The position numbers and the translations under genes were made by a program. From NCBI RefSeq assembly GCF_003994415.1, contig NZ_CP034689.1, forward strand, positions 4,030,001 through 4,094,000: a DNA stretch of 64,000 nucleotides, read 5' to 3'. Every line of letters begins with the position of its first letter. Position 1 is the first letter of the stretch. Shown here piece after piece: positions 32,907 through 41,595 of this stretch. The DNA is from Achromobacter spanius. Lineage in GTDB: Bacteria; Pseudomonadota; Gammaproteobacteria; Burkholderiales; Burkholderiaceae_B. The notes under the pieces are model-generated. The model had not been told where the DNA came from. It did no database searches and saw only the letters and a program-made list of their open reading frames with translations.

Positions 32907-34360
32907 CGCGAGGCTTTCCCAATGGCGGGGTCCAGGGCGGGCAGCAGGGCGTCATCCTTGAACTGCGGCGCGCCGGCTTCGTTGTCGGGGTTGATGGCGG
33001 TGCGGGTGGGATCCCACTTGATCACGAAGCAGATGATGCTGGCCACAAGCGGCACGATCGACAGGATGAGGAAGGTCTTCTCCAACCCATAGTTCTCGCG
33101 AAAGAGCGGAAACACCAGCAGCCCGATCGCGGCGCCCGTCGAACCCAGCGCGCCAATGATGCCGTTGGCGCCCGCCCGCAATTCGCTGCGAAACGACAGC
33201 GACGACAGGCTCTTGCCATTGGCGCCCGGCCCCCCGGAGTGGAACAGGATGAACAGCGAGGGCACGATGACGGCCACCCACAGCGGCATCTTGCCGTGGA
33301 AGGTGCCCAGGATCAGCAGCATCAGAAACACCGCGGCGAAACCGAACGCCGACGCGCGCCGCAGCCCCAACTTGCGGCCGATGTAGGGCGACAAGAAGCC
33401 GCCGAAGATGCCGAACACGTTGAACACCAGGGCGCCGATGGTGGCGAAGATGAAGTCCTTGCCGAACAGGGCGGCGCTGATCAAAGGCAAGTACCAGCCC
33501 ACGGCGAAATACTGGATCGACTGACCGATCTGGACCGTGGCAGCCAGAATCGTGCGCGGCAGGTAGACGCCGCGAAAGATCAGCAACACGTTGGCCATGC
33601 CGCGCTTGGCCTGGTTGGTTACCGGCACCCGCTCATGCACGGGCGCGGCGGCGAAGGGTTGGCCATAAATGCGGGTCATGGCGCGCGCCGCCTGCTCGAC
33701 TCGCTCTTTGCGGGCTAGCCAGATCGGGCTTTCGATCATGTAGCTCAGTTGCAGCACCAGGATGACGACGGCGAAGATGGCGGTGGCCGCCACCGAATAA
33801 CGCCAGATCGAATCGCCCACGTCCCAAGAGAAGAACAGCATGGCCAGCAACAGATTCGTGCACACGGCCGTGTACCACATGCCCTGCCAGGTGTTCAGTC
33901 GGCTTTTGAATTTCAGCGGCGTGAACTCGGCCAACACGGCCATCGCAATGGCGAAGTCGATGCCGTAAGCCGCGCCGACAAAGAAGCGGCCCACCAGGAT
34001 GACGTCAAAACTGGGCGCAAACATCACCAACAGCGCGCCGATCACGGCCAGGAACTTGGCGATGATCAAGGGCCGGATGCGGCCCCAGCGGTCAGCCATC
34101 CACCCGCCGATGGGGTTGAAGGCGATAGCGACCCAGGCCGCGAACGACGTCATCAGCGCCACCTGCCCGGCGGTCAAGCCCAGGTCGCGCGTCATGGGGC
34201 CCAATGCCGCGCTCAGGGCGGAATTGGCGAATGCATCCAGAAATAGTCCGCCCAGCGCCAGCCACCAGATAAGGCCGGCCCGGCCAGTAATACCGGGGCG
34301 TGAATCGATATAAGCGATGACATCGTCGATGCCACGTATTTTTACGGTCGATGATTGCAC
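32903..34360 (-). CDS. MFS sugar/polyol transporter, first gene of the glpD-glpP operon
   Basis: 485 residues with about twelve helices. Starts with a hydrophilic 25-residue tail, then LIWWLALGGLFLDAF. The loop motif GGWMADRWGRIRPLI between helices 2 and 3 and MIESPIWLARKERVEQA in the middle match the sugar-porter/aromatic-acid type of MFS symporter. E. coli YgcS occupies the same role in the ygc cluster. It probably imports the substrate of the downstream kinase. Confidence 0.87.
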   Translation of the reverse strand: MQSSTVKIRGIDDVIAYIDSRPGITGRAGLIWWLALGGLFLDAFANSALSAALGPMTRDLGLTAGQVALMTSFAAWVAIAFNPIGGWMADRWGRIRPLIIAKFLAVIGALLVMFAPSFDVILVGRFFVGAAYGIDFAIAMAVLAEFTPLKFKSRLNTWQGMWYTAVCTNLLLAMLFFSWDVGDSIWRYSVAATAIFAVVILVLQLSYMIESPIWLARKERVEQAARAMTRIYGQPFAAAPVHERVPVTNQAKRGMANVLLIFRGVYLPRTILAATVQIGQSIQYFAVGWYLPLISAALFGKDFIFATIGALVFNVFGIFGGFLSPYIGRKLGLRRASAFGFAAVFLMLLILGTFHGKMPLWVAVIVPSLFILFHSGGPGANGKSLSSLSFRSELRAGANGIIGALGSTGAAIGLLVFPLFRENYGLEKTFLILSIVPLVASIICFVIKWDPTRTAINPDNEAGAPQFKDDALLPALDPAIGKASR

Positions 34361-34413
34361 AGTCGTCTCCTCTTGGAATTATTTCTGTAAGAGGTCGACG
34401 CAAACTGCGCGCA

Positions 34414-34444
34414 ATAAAAGACCACCCTACAGATGGTCTTTTAT
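34414..34444 (-). terminator. Leader terminator of the MFS-kinase-glpD operon (attenuator)
   Basis: On the reverse strand ATAAAAGACCA (34444 down to 34434) pairs with TGGTCTTTTAT (34424 to 34414) around a 9-nt loop, giving an 11-bp hairpin ending in a U-rich tail. It lies within the mRNA leader, 54 nt before the first ATG. A competing hairpin can form between ACAGAT (34454-34449) and ATCTGT (34434-34429), which would trap the 5' half of the terminator in its loop. Confidence 0.75.
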
Positions 34445-34460
34445 CTAAATCTGTGCGGTG

Positions 34461-34489
34461 ACTTTATGGGCTGCGCAAAGGGGTGTCAA
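34461..34489 (-). promoter_or_regulatory. Promoter of the MFS-kinase-glpD-FAD oxidase-glpP operon
   Basis: Reverse strand: perfect -35 TTGACA (34484-34489), 17-bp spacer, -10 TAAAGT (34461-34466). The predicted start near 34454 is exactly the first base of the antiterminator arm ACAGAT. Confidence 0.7.
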
Positions 34490-34615
34490 GAAGAAGGCGT
34501 ATCGGGATAAACCCTGTTTCCCGGCGTTTTTTTGGGCTTGAAAAAAGTATCCAAAGGGTCGGAAAAGGATAAGGAATGCGATTAATTTATATGTTTTTTT
34601 CTTTATTTTTCAATG

Positions 34616-34636
34616 ACTTGCATTAATTTTGCAAGT
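34616..34636 (+). promoter_or_regulatory. Inverted repeat upstream of the 34691 gene
   Basis: ACTTGCA-ttaattt-TGCAAGT, perfect 7-bp arms in an AT-rich intergenic stretch (34500-34640). Possible operator; no regulator can be assigned. Confidence 0.4.
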
Positions 34637-34690
34637 AGGCAAACTACGCGCATTCTGAAACTCCACCCACCAAGCCGAAAGAGGATTCCC

Positions 34691-34927
34691 ATGCGCTTAA
34701 TCACCGATCAAGAACTCAGCAATATGTCGACCGAGAACAAGCGTCGCCGTCATTTGGAACTGGATAAGAAGCTTGAAGTTGCGGCCAGCCGTGGCTGGGC
34801 CTGCGCCCACCGCATTGAAGCCACCCGCGCCAAGGTGCACGCGGCGATCCAGTTGGACGTGGAACTGGGCCGCGATGTTGAGCAGCGCACGGAAAAGCGG
34901 CGCGACCGCGTGAAGCTCAAGAACTGA
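34691..34927 (+). CDS. Small basic hypothetical protein, 78 residues
   Basis: Not recognised. Highly charged and likely helical (NKRRRHLELDKKLEVAA; EQRTEKRRDRVKLKN), no membrane segment. ATG at 34691 with AGAGGA upstream. Followed by a strong terminator shared with the convergent tRNA-Leu gene. Confidence 0.6.
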   Translation: MRLITDQELSNMSTENKRRRHLELDKKLEVAASRGWACAHRIEATRAKVHAAIQLDVELGRDVEQRTEKRRDRVKLKN

Positions 34928-34967
34928 CCGGCTGAATCCGAGGGACCAGCCCAGCTGGCCCAAAAGC

Positions 34968-35001
34968 AAAAAACCCCCTGGCTGAACAGCCAGGGGGTTT
35001 T
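34968..35001. terminator. Bidirectional terminator between the small gene and tRNA-Leu
   Basis: Hairpin CCCCCTGGCT-gaac-AGCCAGGGGG with A6 on the left (U6 for the tRNA transcript) and T4 on the right. Confidence 0.9.
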
Positions 35002-35011
35002 GTCATATTAG

Positions 35012-35098
35012 TGGTGCGAAGGAGGGGACTCGAACCCCTACACCTGTTACGGCGTCAGGACCTAAACCTGGTGCGTCTACCAATTTCGCCACCTTCGC
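35012..35098 (-). tRNA. tRNA-Leu (anticodon UAG)
   Basis: 87 nt on the reverse strand from GCGAAGG to GCACCA, with encoded CCA. Acceptor stem GCGAAGG/CCTTCGC pairs fully, the anticodon loop is TTTAGGT (anticodon TAG, reading CUN leucine codons), a long class II variable arm follows, and the T loop is GTTCGAGTC. Followed by a terminator. Confidence 0.96.
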
Positions 35099-35145
35099 TA
35101 AAGGTCAAGCCCGCTATTGTAGCTTGCTTGTTAAAATCTTGCGTC

Positions 35146-36342
35146 ATGAATCCGCGCCTCGATGCTTTACACCCCTACCCGTTCGAAAAATTGCGCGCGT
35201 TGCTGGCCTCTGCCAGCTCGCAGCCGGACGGCCTGACGCCTATCAATTTGTCGATTGGCGAGCCCAAGCACGCCGCGCCCGAGCGCGTGGCGGAGGCGAT
35301 CCGCAACCATATGGAAGGCTTGTCGGTCTACCCCTCGACCAAGGGCGACCCGGCGCTGCGTCAGGCGATATCGGACTGGTTGGCGCGCCGCTACAGCATT
35401 CCCGCACCCGACGCCGACACCCAGGTGCTGCCGGCGCTGGGATCGCGCGAAGCGCTGTTCGCCTTCACCCAGACTGTGATCGACCCGTCGGCCGGTTCGG
35501 TGGTGATCTGCCCCAACCCGTTCTACCAAATATATGAAGGCGCCACACTGCTGGCGGGCGCCACGCCTTACTTCGTCAACGCCGACGCGCTGCGCAACTT
35601 CGCCAGCGACTGGAACCAGGTGCCCGACGCCGTCTGGAAGAAAACGCGGCTGGTGTTCGTGTGCTCGCCGGGCAACCCGGCCGGCAACGTCATGTCGCTG
35701 GACGAATGGGAAACGCTGTTCAAGCTGTCTGACCGCCACGGTTTTGTCATTGCGTCGGACGAATGCTATTCCGAGATCTACCTGGACGAAGGCGACGCCC
35801 CGCTGGGCGGCTTGCAGGCCGCGCGCCGCCTGGGCCGGGACGACTACCGCAACCTGGTGTGCTTTTCCAGCTTGTCCAAGCGCTCCAACGTGCCCGGCCT
35901 GCGTTCCGGCTTCGTGGCGGGTGACGCTGCGCTTATCGGCCGCTTTCTGCTGTATCGCACGTATCATGGCAGTGCCATGAGCCCGCTGGTATCGGCCGCC
36001 AGTATCGCCGCCTGGACGGACGAGGCGCACGTGAAAGACAACCGGCGTCTGTACCGTGAAAAGTTCGATGCGGTCGTGCCCATTCTGGAAAACGTGCTGG
36101 ATGTGTCACGGCCGCAGGCTTCTTTTTACCTGTGGGCGGCCACGCCGGGCTCGGAAACGGCGTTCGCGCGCGACCTTTACGGCCGCACGGGTGTTACCGT
36201 TCTGCCGGGCAGTTTTCTGGCGAGGGAGGCACACGGTGTGAATCCCGGCCAGGGCCGCATTCGTATTGCGCTGGTGGCGCCCTTGGCTGACTGCGTGCAG
36301 GCAGCCGAGCGCATCGCCCATTTTGTACACACTTCTGTTTGA
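35146..36342 (+). CDS. dapC: DapC, N-succinyldiaminopimelate aminotransferase
   Basis: PLP class I aminotransferase of the succinylase route to meso-diaminopimelate and lysine, 398 residues. MNPRLDALHPYPFEKLRALL is the typical betaproteobacterial DapC start, NPAGNV and the PLP-lysine segment FSSLSKRSNVPGLRSGF are intact. The same gene was characterised in Bordetella pertussis. It heads a dapC-dapD-dapE set with a 24-nt gap to dapD. Confidence 0.93.
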   Translation: MNPRLDALHPYPFEKLRALLASASSQPDGLTPINLSIGEPKHAAPERVAEAIRNHMEGLSVYPSTKGDPALRQAISDWLARRYSIPAPDADTQVLPALGSREALFAFTQTVIDPSAGSVVICPNPFYQIYEGATLLAGATPYFVNADALRNFASDWNQVPDAVWKKTRLVFVCSPGNPAGNVMSLDEWETLFKLSDRHGFVIASDECYSEIYLDEGDAPLGGLQAARRLGRDDYRNLVCFSSLSKRSNVPGLRSGFVAGDAALIGRFLLYRTYHGSAMSPLVSAASIAAWTDEAHVKDNRRLYREKFDAVVPILENVLDVSRPQASFYLWAATPGSETAFARDLYGRTGVTVLPGSFLAREAHGVNPGQGRIRIALVAPLADCVQAAERIAHFVHTSV

Positions 36343-36366
36343 TCAACCTTTAAAAGCTGAGCCGCT

Positions 36367-37188
36367 ATGACTCTCGACCTGCAGACCACCATCGAAAAAG
36401 CCTGGGACGACCGGGCCAACCTGACGCCCGCCGACGCCAGCGCCGAGGTGCGCGAGGCGGTGGAACACACCATCGACGGGCTGGATCTGGGCCGCCTGCG
36501 CGTGGCTGAAAAAATCAACGACGACTGGGTTGTGCACCAGTGGATCAAGAAGGCCGTGCTGCTGTCGTTCCGCCTGAGCGACAACGCCATCATGGGCGAA
36601 GCCCCGCTGCAGTTCTACGACAAGGTGCCGCTCAAGTTCTCGGAATACGGCGACAACGCCTTCAAGCAAGGCGGCTACCGCGTGGTGCCGCCCGCCGTCG
36701 CCCGCCGCGGCGCCTTCATCGGCCGCAACGTCGTGCTGATGCCGTCCTACGTGAACATTGGCGCCTACGTCGACGAAGGCACCATGGTCGACACCTGGGC
36801 CACCGTTGGTTCGTGCGCCCAGATCGGCAAGAACGTCCACCTGTCGGGTGGCGTGGGCATTGGCGGCGTGCTGGAGCCGCTGCAAGCCAACCCCACCATC
36901 ATTGAAGACAACTGCTTCATCGGCGCCCGCTCGGAAGTCGTTGAAGGCGTGGTCGTGGAAGAAAACTCGGTGCTGGCCATGGGTGTGTTCCTGTCGCAAA
37001 GCACCAAGATCTTTGACCGCGCCACGGGCAAGATCACGTACGGCCGCGTGCCCTCGGGTTCGGTCGTGGTGCCGGGCTCGCTGCCGTCGGCTGATGGCTC
37101 GCACAGCCTGGCTTGTGCCGTCATCGTCAAGCGTGTCGATGCGCAAACGCGCGCCAAGACCAGCATCAATGATCTGCTGAGGGCGTAA
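36367..37188 (+). CDS. dapD: DapD, tetrahydrodipicolinate N-succinyltransferase
   Basis: Left-handed beta-helix hexapeptide-repeat transferase, 273 residues, which succinylates tetrahydrodipicolinate. Visible DapD blocks are GEAPLQFYDKVPLKF, VLMPSYVNIGAYVDEGTMVDTWATVGSCAQIG and VGIGGVLEPLQANP. Its stop codon overlaps the dapE ATG by one base (TAATG), so the two are translationally coupled. Confidence 0.97.
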   Translation: MTLDLQTTIEKAWDDRANLTPADASAEVREAVEHTIDGLDLGRLRVAEKINDDWVVHQWIKKAVLLSFRLSDNAIMGEAPLQFYDKVPLKFSEYGDNAFKQGGYRVVPPAVARRGAFIGRNVVLMPSYVNIGAYVDEGTMVDTWATVGSCAQIGKNVHLSGGVGIGGVLEPLQANPTIIEDNCFIGARSEVVEGVVVEENSVLAMGVFLSQSTKIFDRATGKITYGRVPSGSVVVPGSLPSADGSHSLACAVIVKRVDAQTRAKTSINDLLRA

Positions 37189-38327
37189 TGAGCACGTCTG
37201 CCGTACTGGATCTGGTCAAGGACCTGATCGCCCGTCCGTCGGTCACCCCGGCGGACGAAGATTGCCAGGCGGCGCTTGCCGCCCGGCTGGAGCGCATCGG
37301 CTTTACGTGCGAGACCATCGCACAAGGCGGCGTCACCAATCTGTGGGCCCGGCGCGGCAGCGCCGCGCCGCTGACCGTGTTCGCCGGCCACACGGATGTG
37401 GTGCCTCCGGGTCCGCGCGAAAAGTGGGATAGCGACCCGTTCGTGCCCACCGAACGCGACGGCTGGCTGTACGGCCGTGGGGCGGCCGACATGAAAAGCT
37501 CGATCGCCGCCTTCGTGGTGGCGGCCGAGGAATTCGTGGCGGCCCACCCCCAGCACGGCGGTTCGATCGCGCTGTTGATCACGTCGGACGAAGAAGGCCC
37601 GTCCATCGACGGTACGGCCATCGTTTGCGACGCCTTGAAGGCACGCGGCGAAAAGCTGGATTACTGCATTGTGGGCGAGCCGACTTCCGGCGATGTGCTG
37701 GGCGACACCTGCAAGAATGGCCGCCGTGGCTCCTTGTCGGGCAAGTTGACGGTAAAGGGCATCCAGGGCCACGTGGCGTACCCACACCTGGCACGCAACC
37801 CGGTGCACCAGTTGGCGCCGGCGCTGGCCGAGATCGTCGGCATCGAATGGGACCAGGGCAACGAATACTTCCCGCCCACGACGTTCCAGGTGTCGAACCT
37901 GAATTCGGGCACGGGAGCTACCAACGTGGTGCCGGGCGAAGCCGTGGCGCTGTTCAACTTCCGCTTCTCGACGGCCAGCACGCCGGAAAGCCTGAAGTCG
38001 CGCGTGCATGCGGTGCTGAACAAGCACGGCCTGGAATATGAACTGGACTGGGATCTGGGCGGCGAGCCGTTCTTGACCCCGCGCGGTTCGTTGACGGATG
38101 CGCTGGTGCAGGCCATTCACGCTGAAACCGGCGTCACCACCGAACTGTCCACCACCGGTGGCACGTCCGACGGCCGCTTCATCGCCAAGATCTGTCCGCA
38201 GGTGATTGAGTTCGGCCCTGGCAACGCCACGATCCACAAGGTGAATGAACGCATCGAAGTGGCCTCGCTGGAGCCGCTTAAGAACATCTATCGCCGCACG
38301 CTGGAAAACCTGCTCTTAGCAAAGTAA
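37188..38327 (+). CDS. dapE: DapE, succinyl-diaminopimelate desuccinylase
   Basis: M20-family dinuclear zinc hydrolase, 379 residues. Metal-site blocks are FAGHTDVVPPGP, GRGAADMKSSIAAF, ITSDEEGPS and GEPTSGDVLGD; the C-terminal His is in ATIHKVNER. It completes the dapC-dapD-dapE series and ends in a terminator before prmB. Confidence 0.97.
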   Translation: MSTSAVLDLVKDLIARPSVTPADEDCQAALAARLERIGFTCETIAQGGVTNLWARRGSAAPLTVFAGHTDVVPPGPREKWDSDPFVPTERDGWLYGRGAADMKSSIAAFVVAAEEFVAAHPQHGGSIALLITSDEEGPSIDGTAIVCDALKARGEKLDYCIVGEPTSGDVLGDTCKNGRRGSLSGKLTVKGIQGHVAYPHLARNPVHQLAPALAEIVGIEWDQGNEYFPPTTFQVSNLNSGTGATNVVPGEAVALFNFRFSTASTPESLKSRVHAVLNKHGLEYELDWDLGGEPFLTPRGSLTDALVQAIHAETGVTTELSTTGGTSDGRFIAKICPQVIEFGPGNATIHKVNERIEVASLEPLKNIYRRTLENLLLAK

Positions 38328-38350
38328 AACGCCGCTACGCGGACGCTCTG

Positions 38351-38376
38351 CCCCCCTTCAGAGGGGGGTGTTTTTT
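38351..38376 (+). terminator. Terminator after dapE
   Basis: CCCCCC-ttcaga-GGGGGG hairpin followed by TGTTTTTT, 23 nt beyond the dapE stop. Confidence 0.8.
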
Positions 38377-38416
38377 CCCCGCTTCGGCAAACTGAACGGG
38401 GAATACAAGGCCTGTT

Positions 38417-39313
38417 ATGTATCAATCCGCCCGCCAAGAATTGCTGACCCTGCGTGACCTCATCCGCTATGGGGTATCGCGCCTGAACAGCGCCCAGGTG
38501 GCGTTGGGGCACGGCAGCGACAACGCCTGGGACGAGGCGGTCTACCTGACGCTGCACGCCCTGCACCTGCCGCTGGACACGCTGGAACCGTTTTTGGATG
38601 CCCGCGTCGTTCGTGAAGAACGTGACCGCGTGCTGGACCTGCTGGAACGCCGCGTCACCGAGCGCGTACCCGCCGCCTACCTCACCAACGAGGCCTGGCT
38701 GCGCGGTCACCGCTTCTACGTGGATAAGCGCGTCATCGTGCCCCGCTCGCCTATCGCCGAACTGCTGGACCAAGGGCTTTCACCCTGGGTGCAGGACGCA
38801 AGCGCCGTGGAAAACGTGCTGGACATGTGCACCGGTTCGGGCTGCCTGGCCATCCTGTCGGCCATGGCCTTCCCCTACGCCCACGTGGATGCGGTGGATG
38901 TGTCGGCCGACGCGCTGCAAGTGGCCCGTCGCAATGTGGACGACTACGGCCTGCAAGACCGGCTGGACCTGCACGAAAGCAATCTGTTCGACGCCCTGCC
39001 CGCACGCCAGTACGACGTCATCATCTGCAATCCGCCTTATGTGAACAGTGGCTCCATGAATGTGCTGCCGCAGGAATACCGCCATGAACCGCATCTGGCG
39101 CTGGCCGGCGGCGAGGACGGCATGGACCTCGTGCGGCGCATTCTGGCGGCGGCCCCCCAGTACCTGACGCCCGACGGCGTGATCGTGCTGGAGATCGGCC
39201 ACGAGCGCGACTTCTTCGAAGCCGCCTTCCCACAGTTGTCGCCCGTCTGGCTGGACACGGAAGAAGCCTCGGACCAGATCCTGCTGCTTACCCAAGAGCA
39301 ACTCAGCCTGTGA
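38417..39313 (+). CDS. prmB: PrmB, ribosomal protein uL3 glutamine methyltransferase
   Basis: SAM-dependent methyltransferase of the HemK/PrmB type, 298 residues, which methylates a glutamine of ribosomal protein L3. N-terminal helical substrate-recognition domain, SAM motif DMCTGSGCLAIL and the catalytic NPPYV. PrmB rather than PrmC is suggested by TLRDLIRYGVSRLNSA and FYVDKRVIVPRSPIAELL. Overlaps the next gene's start (GTGA). Confidence 0.92.
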   Translation: MYQSARQELLTLRDLIRYGVSRLNSAQVALGHGSDNAWDEAVYLTLHALHLPLDTLEPFLDARVVREERDRVLDLLERRVTERVPAAYLTNEAWLRGHRFYVDKRVIVPRSPIAELLDQGLSPWVQDASAVENVLDMCTGSGCLAILSAMAFPYAHVDAVDVSADALQVARRNVDDYGLQDRLDLHESNLFDALPARQYDVIICNPPYVNSGSMNVLPQEYRHEPHLALAGGEDGMDLVRRILAAAPQYLTPDGVIVLEIGHERDFFEAAFPQLSPVWLDTEEASDQILLLTQEQLSL

Positions 39314-41244
39314 TACGCGCTACTGGATTGACCCTGCGCCGTGGCACGAAAGTGCTGTTGGATAACGCTGAATTTGTCGTGCACCCGGGCGAGCGCGTTG
39401 GCATCGTCGGCAAGAACGGCGCGGGCAAGTCCTCGCTGTTCGCGCTGCTGACCGGCGCGCTGGACCTGGACGCCGGCACGGTGAACCTGCCCGCGGGTTG
39501 GCGTATCGCCAGCGTCAAGCAGGAACTGGATGCCGACGACCGCCCTGCCCGCGAATTCGTCATTGACGGCGACACGCACCTGCGTGAGTTGCAGGCGCGC
39601 CGCGCCGAACTCACGGACGACCAAGGCACGCAGATCGCCGAAGTGGAAGCCGCGCTGATCGAAGCGGGCGCCTGGAGCGCCGCGTCGCGTGCCGAGCAGT
39701 TGCTGGCCGGCCTGGGTTTCAAGCCCAGCGAATGGATGCTGCCGGTCGAGAGTTTTTCCGGCGGCTGGCGCATGCGCCTGGCCTTGGCCAGCGCGCTGAT
39801 GGCCCCGTCCGAACTGCTGCTGCTGGACGAACCCACCAACCACCTGGATCTGGACGCGATGCTGTGGCTGGAGAAATGGCTGGGCGCCTATCCGGGCACC
39901 GTCATGCTGATCTCCCACGACACCGAGTTCCTGGACGCGGTGGCCAAGTCCATCTTGCATTTCGACCACGCCAAGCTGGTGCGCTATCGCGGGGGTTATG
40001 GTGATTTCCTGACGCAACGCGCCGAGCGCCTGCGCCAGACCAATATTGCCTACGAACGCCAGACCCGCGAAACCGCGCGCCTGCAAGGTTTCATTGACCG
40101 CTTCAAGGCCAAGGCGTCCAAGGCCAAGCAGGCGCAAAGCCGGGTCAAGGCGCTGGCGCGCATGCAGGTGCTGGCGCCGCTGCATGCGGAAGCGGGCATC
40201 GACATTCGCATCCCCTCGCCTGACCAGGTGCCCGACCCGCTGCTGACGCTGGAGCACTTGTCCGCCGGCTATACCGACGCGGCGGGCAACACCATTCCCA
40301 TCCTGCGCGACGTCACGCTCATGGTGCGCGCGGGCAGCCGTGTGGGGGTGCTGGGCGCCAATGGCGCGGGCAAGAGCACGCTGATCAAGACCCTGGCGGA
40401 AGAAATCCCCGTGCAGGCCGGAGAACGCCGCGCCTCGCGCGGCTTGGCCATCGGCTACTTTCACCAGCATCAGCTGGACATGCTGGACGTGGACAGCACG
40501 CCTATCGCCCATCTGGCGCGCCTGGCGCCGGAAACGCGCGAACAGGAACTGCGCAATTACCTGGGCGGCTTCGGTTTTTCTGGCGACACGGTCACCAGCA
40601 AGGTCGGCCCGATGTCCGGCGGTGAAAAGGCGCGCCTGGCGCTGTCCTTGATCGTCTGGCAAAAGCCCAACCTGCTGCTGCTGGACGAACCCAGCAACCA
40701 CTTGGATGTGGAAACCCGCGAGGCCCTGGCCGCCGCGCTGGCCGACTTCGGCGGCAGCATGCTGCTGGTTTCGCACGACCGGCACCTGCTGCGCACCACC
40801 GTGGACAGCTTCTGGATCGTCGCGGACGGCGCGGTGCGCGAGTTCGACGGCGACCTTGAAGACTATCGGGATTGGCTGGCTGCGCGCAATGCCGGCGAAC
40901 GGGCGGAGGCCGCACGCGAAAGCGCCGAAGGCAGCGAACCCGTTGTAGACCGGAAGGCGCAGCGTCGGGCCGAGGCAGAACAACGCCAACGCCTGTCAGC
41001 GCTGCGCAAGCCGCTGGAATCCAAGCTGGCCAAAGTCGAGGCCGAGATGGAAAAACTGCGCGCCAAGCTGCACGCGCTGGATGCCATCATCGCCGACGCC
41101 GATCTGTATTCCGATGCGCGCCGTGCGGAACGCCAGAAGGTCATGGCCGAGCACGGAGAACACGGCAAGCGCATGGACGAACTGGAAGAGCAATGGCTTG
41201 AAATCCAGGGTTCGCTGGAAGAAATCGATCAAAGCGAAGCCTGA
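39310..41244 (+). CDS. ABC-F family ATPase (YheS-like)
   Basis: 644 residues, two ABC ATPase domains and no membrane segment, as in ribosome-acting ABC-F proteins. Walker A sequences are GKNGAGKSS and GANGAGKST; signatures are SFSGGWRMRLALA and MSGGEKARLALSL. The linker and a charged C-terminal coiled coil of about 100 residues follow, fitting the YheS/Uup branch. The start is a GTG that overlaps the prmB stop by three bases, so it is coupled to prmB. Confidence 0.88.
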   Translation: MIRATGLTLRRGTKVLLDNAEFVVHPGERVGIVGKNGAGKSSLFALLTGALDLDAGTVNLPAGWRIASVKQELDADDRPAREFVIDGDTHLRELQARRAELTDDQGTQIAEVEAALIEAGAWSAASRAEQLLAGLGFKPSEWMLPVESFSGGWRMRLALASALMAPSELLLLDEPTNHLDLDAMLWLEKWLGAYPGTVMLISHDTEFLDAVAKSILHFDHAKLVRYRGGYGDFLTQRAERLRQTNIAYERQTRETARLQGFIDRFKAKASKAKQAQSRVKALARMQVLAPLHAEAGIDIRIPSPDQVPDPLLTLEHLSAGYTDAAGNTIPILRDVTLMVRAGSRVGVLGANGAGKSTLIKTLAEEIPVQAGERRASRGLAIGYFHQHQLDMLDVDSTPIAHLARLAPETREQELRNYLGGFGFSGDTVTSKVGPMSGGEKARLALSLIVWQKPNLLLLDEPSNHLDVETREALAAALADFGGSMLLVSHDRHLLRTTVDSFWIVADGAVREFDGDLEDYRDWLAARNAGERAEAARESAEGSEPVVDRKAQRRAEAEQRQRLSALRKPLESKLAKVEAEMEKLRAKLHALDAIIADADLYSDARRAERQKVMAEHGEHGKRMDELEEQWLEIQGSLEEIDQSEA

Positions 41245-41250
41245 CGCAAT

Positions 41251-41278
41251 AAAAAACGGGGGGCCAACAGGCCCCCCG
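41251..41278 (-). terminator. Terminator after chorismate mutase gene
   Basis: CGGGGGGCC-aaca-GGCCCCCCG with A6 on the left, giving U6 on the reverse strand; it also separates the convergent ABC-F gene. Confidence 0.85.
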
Positions 41279-41287
41279 CTCATCCGT

Positions 41288-41593
41288 TTACGAGTACGGA
41301 CGTTCGCGCAGGCGGGTGTGATTATCGACCACGGTGTCGATCACTTCACGCAGGATGGTTTCGGCCAAGGCAGGCGGCACGCCCGCTTCTTCGGCCAAAC
41401 GGCGGATGCGCTCGACCTGCTGGGTTTCCCTGACGGGGTCCACCAGGTCCATGCCGTGGTTGGTTTTCAGTTCGCCCAGCATATCCGTGCAGCGAAAGCG
41501 CACGCCCAACAGCAGCATGATTTGCTGGTCGATTTCGTCGATCTCGGCACGCAGCGACGCCAGCTCGGCTTTTGGGGACTCGTTGTTGGCCAT
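41288..41593 (-). CDS. Chorismate mutase, AroQ type
   Basis: 101-residue monofunctional AroQ-class chorismate mutase, all helical, making prephenate for Phe and Tyr synthesis. Opens with LASLRAEIDEIDQQIMLLLGVR and contains R-E-TQQVERIRRLAEEAGVP, the active-site Arg and Lys/Arg regions. Begins 2 nt after the uvrD stop, last gene of the desaturase-uvrD operon. No signal peptide, so cytosolic. Confidence 0.88.
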   Translation of the reverse strand: MANNESPKAELASLRAEIDEIDQQIMLLLGVRFRCTDMLGELKTNHGMDLVDPVRETQQVERIRRLAEEAGVPPALAETILREVIDTVVDNHTRLRERPYS

Positions 41594-41595
41594 GT

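Noticed and set aside
32186..33718. 510-codon forward frame opposite the kinase and MFS genes
   Set aside because: Low-complexity Arg/Pro-rich product typical of an antisense frame.
39037..40989. 650-codon open frame opposite the ABC-F gene
   Set aside because: Mirrors a gene with both Walker and signature motifs; codon shadow only.
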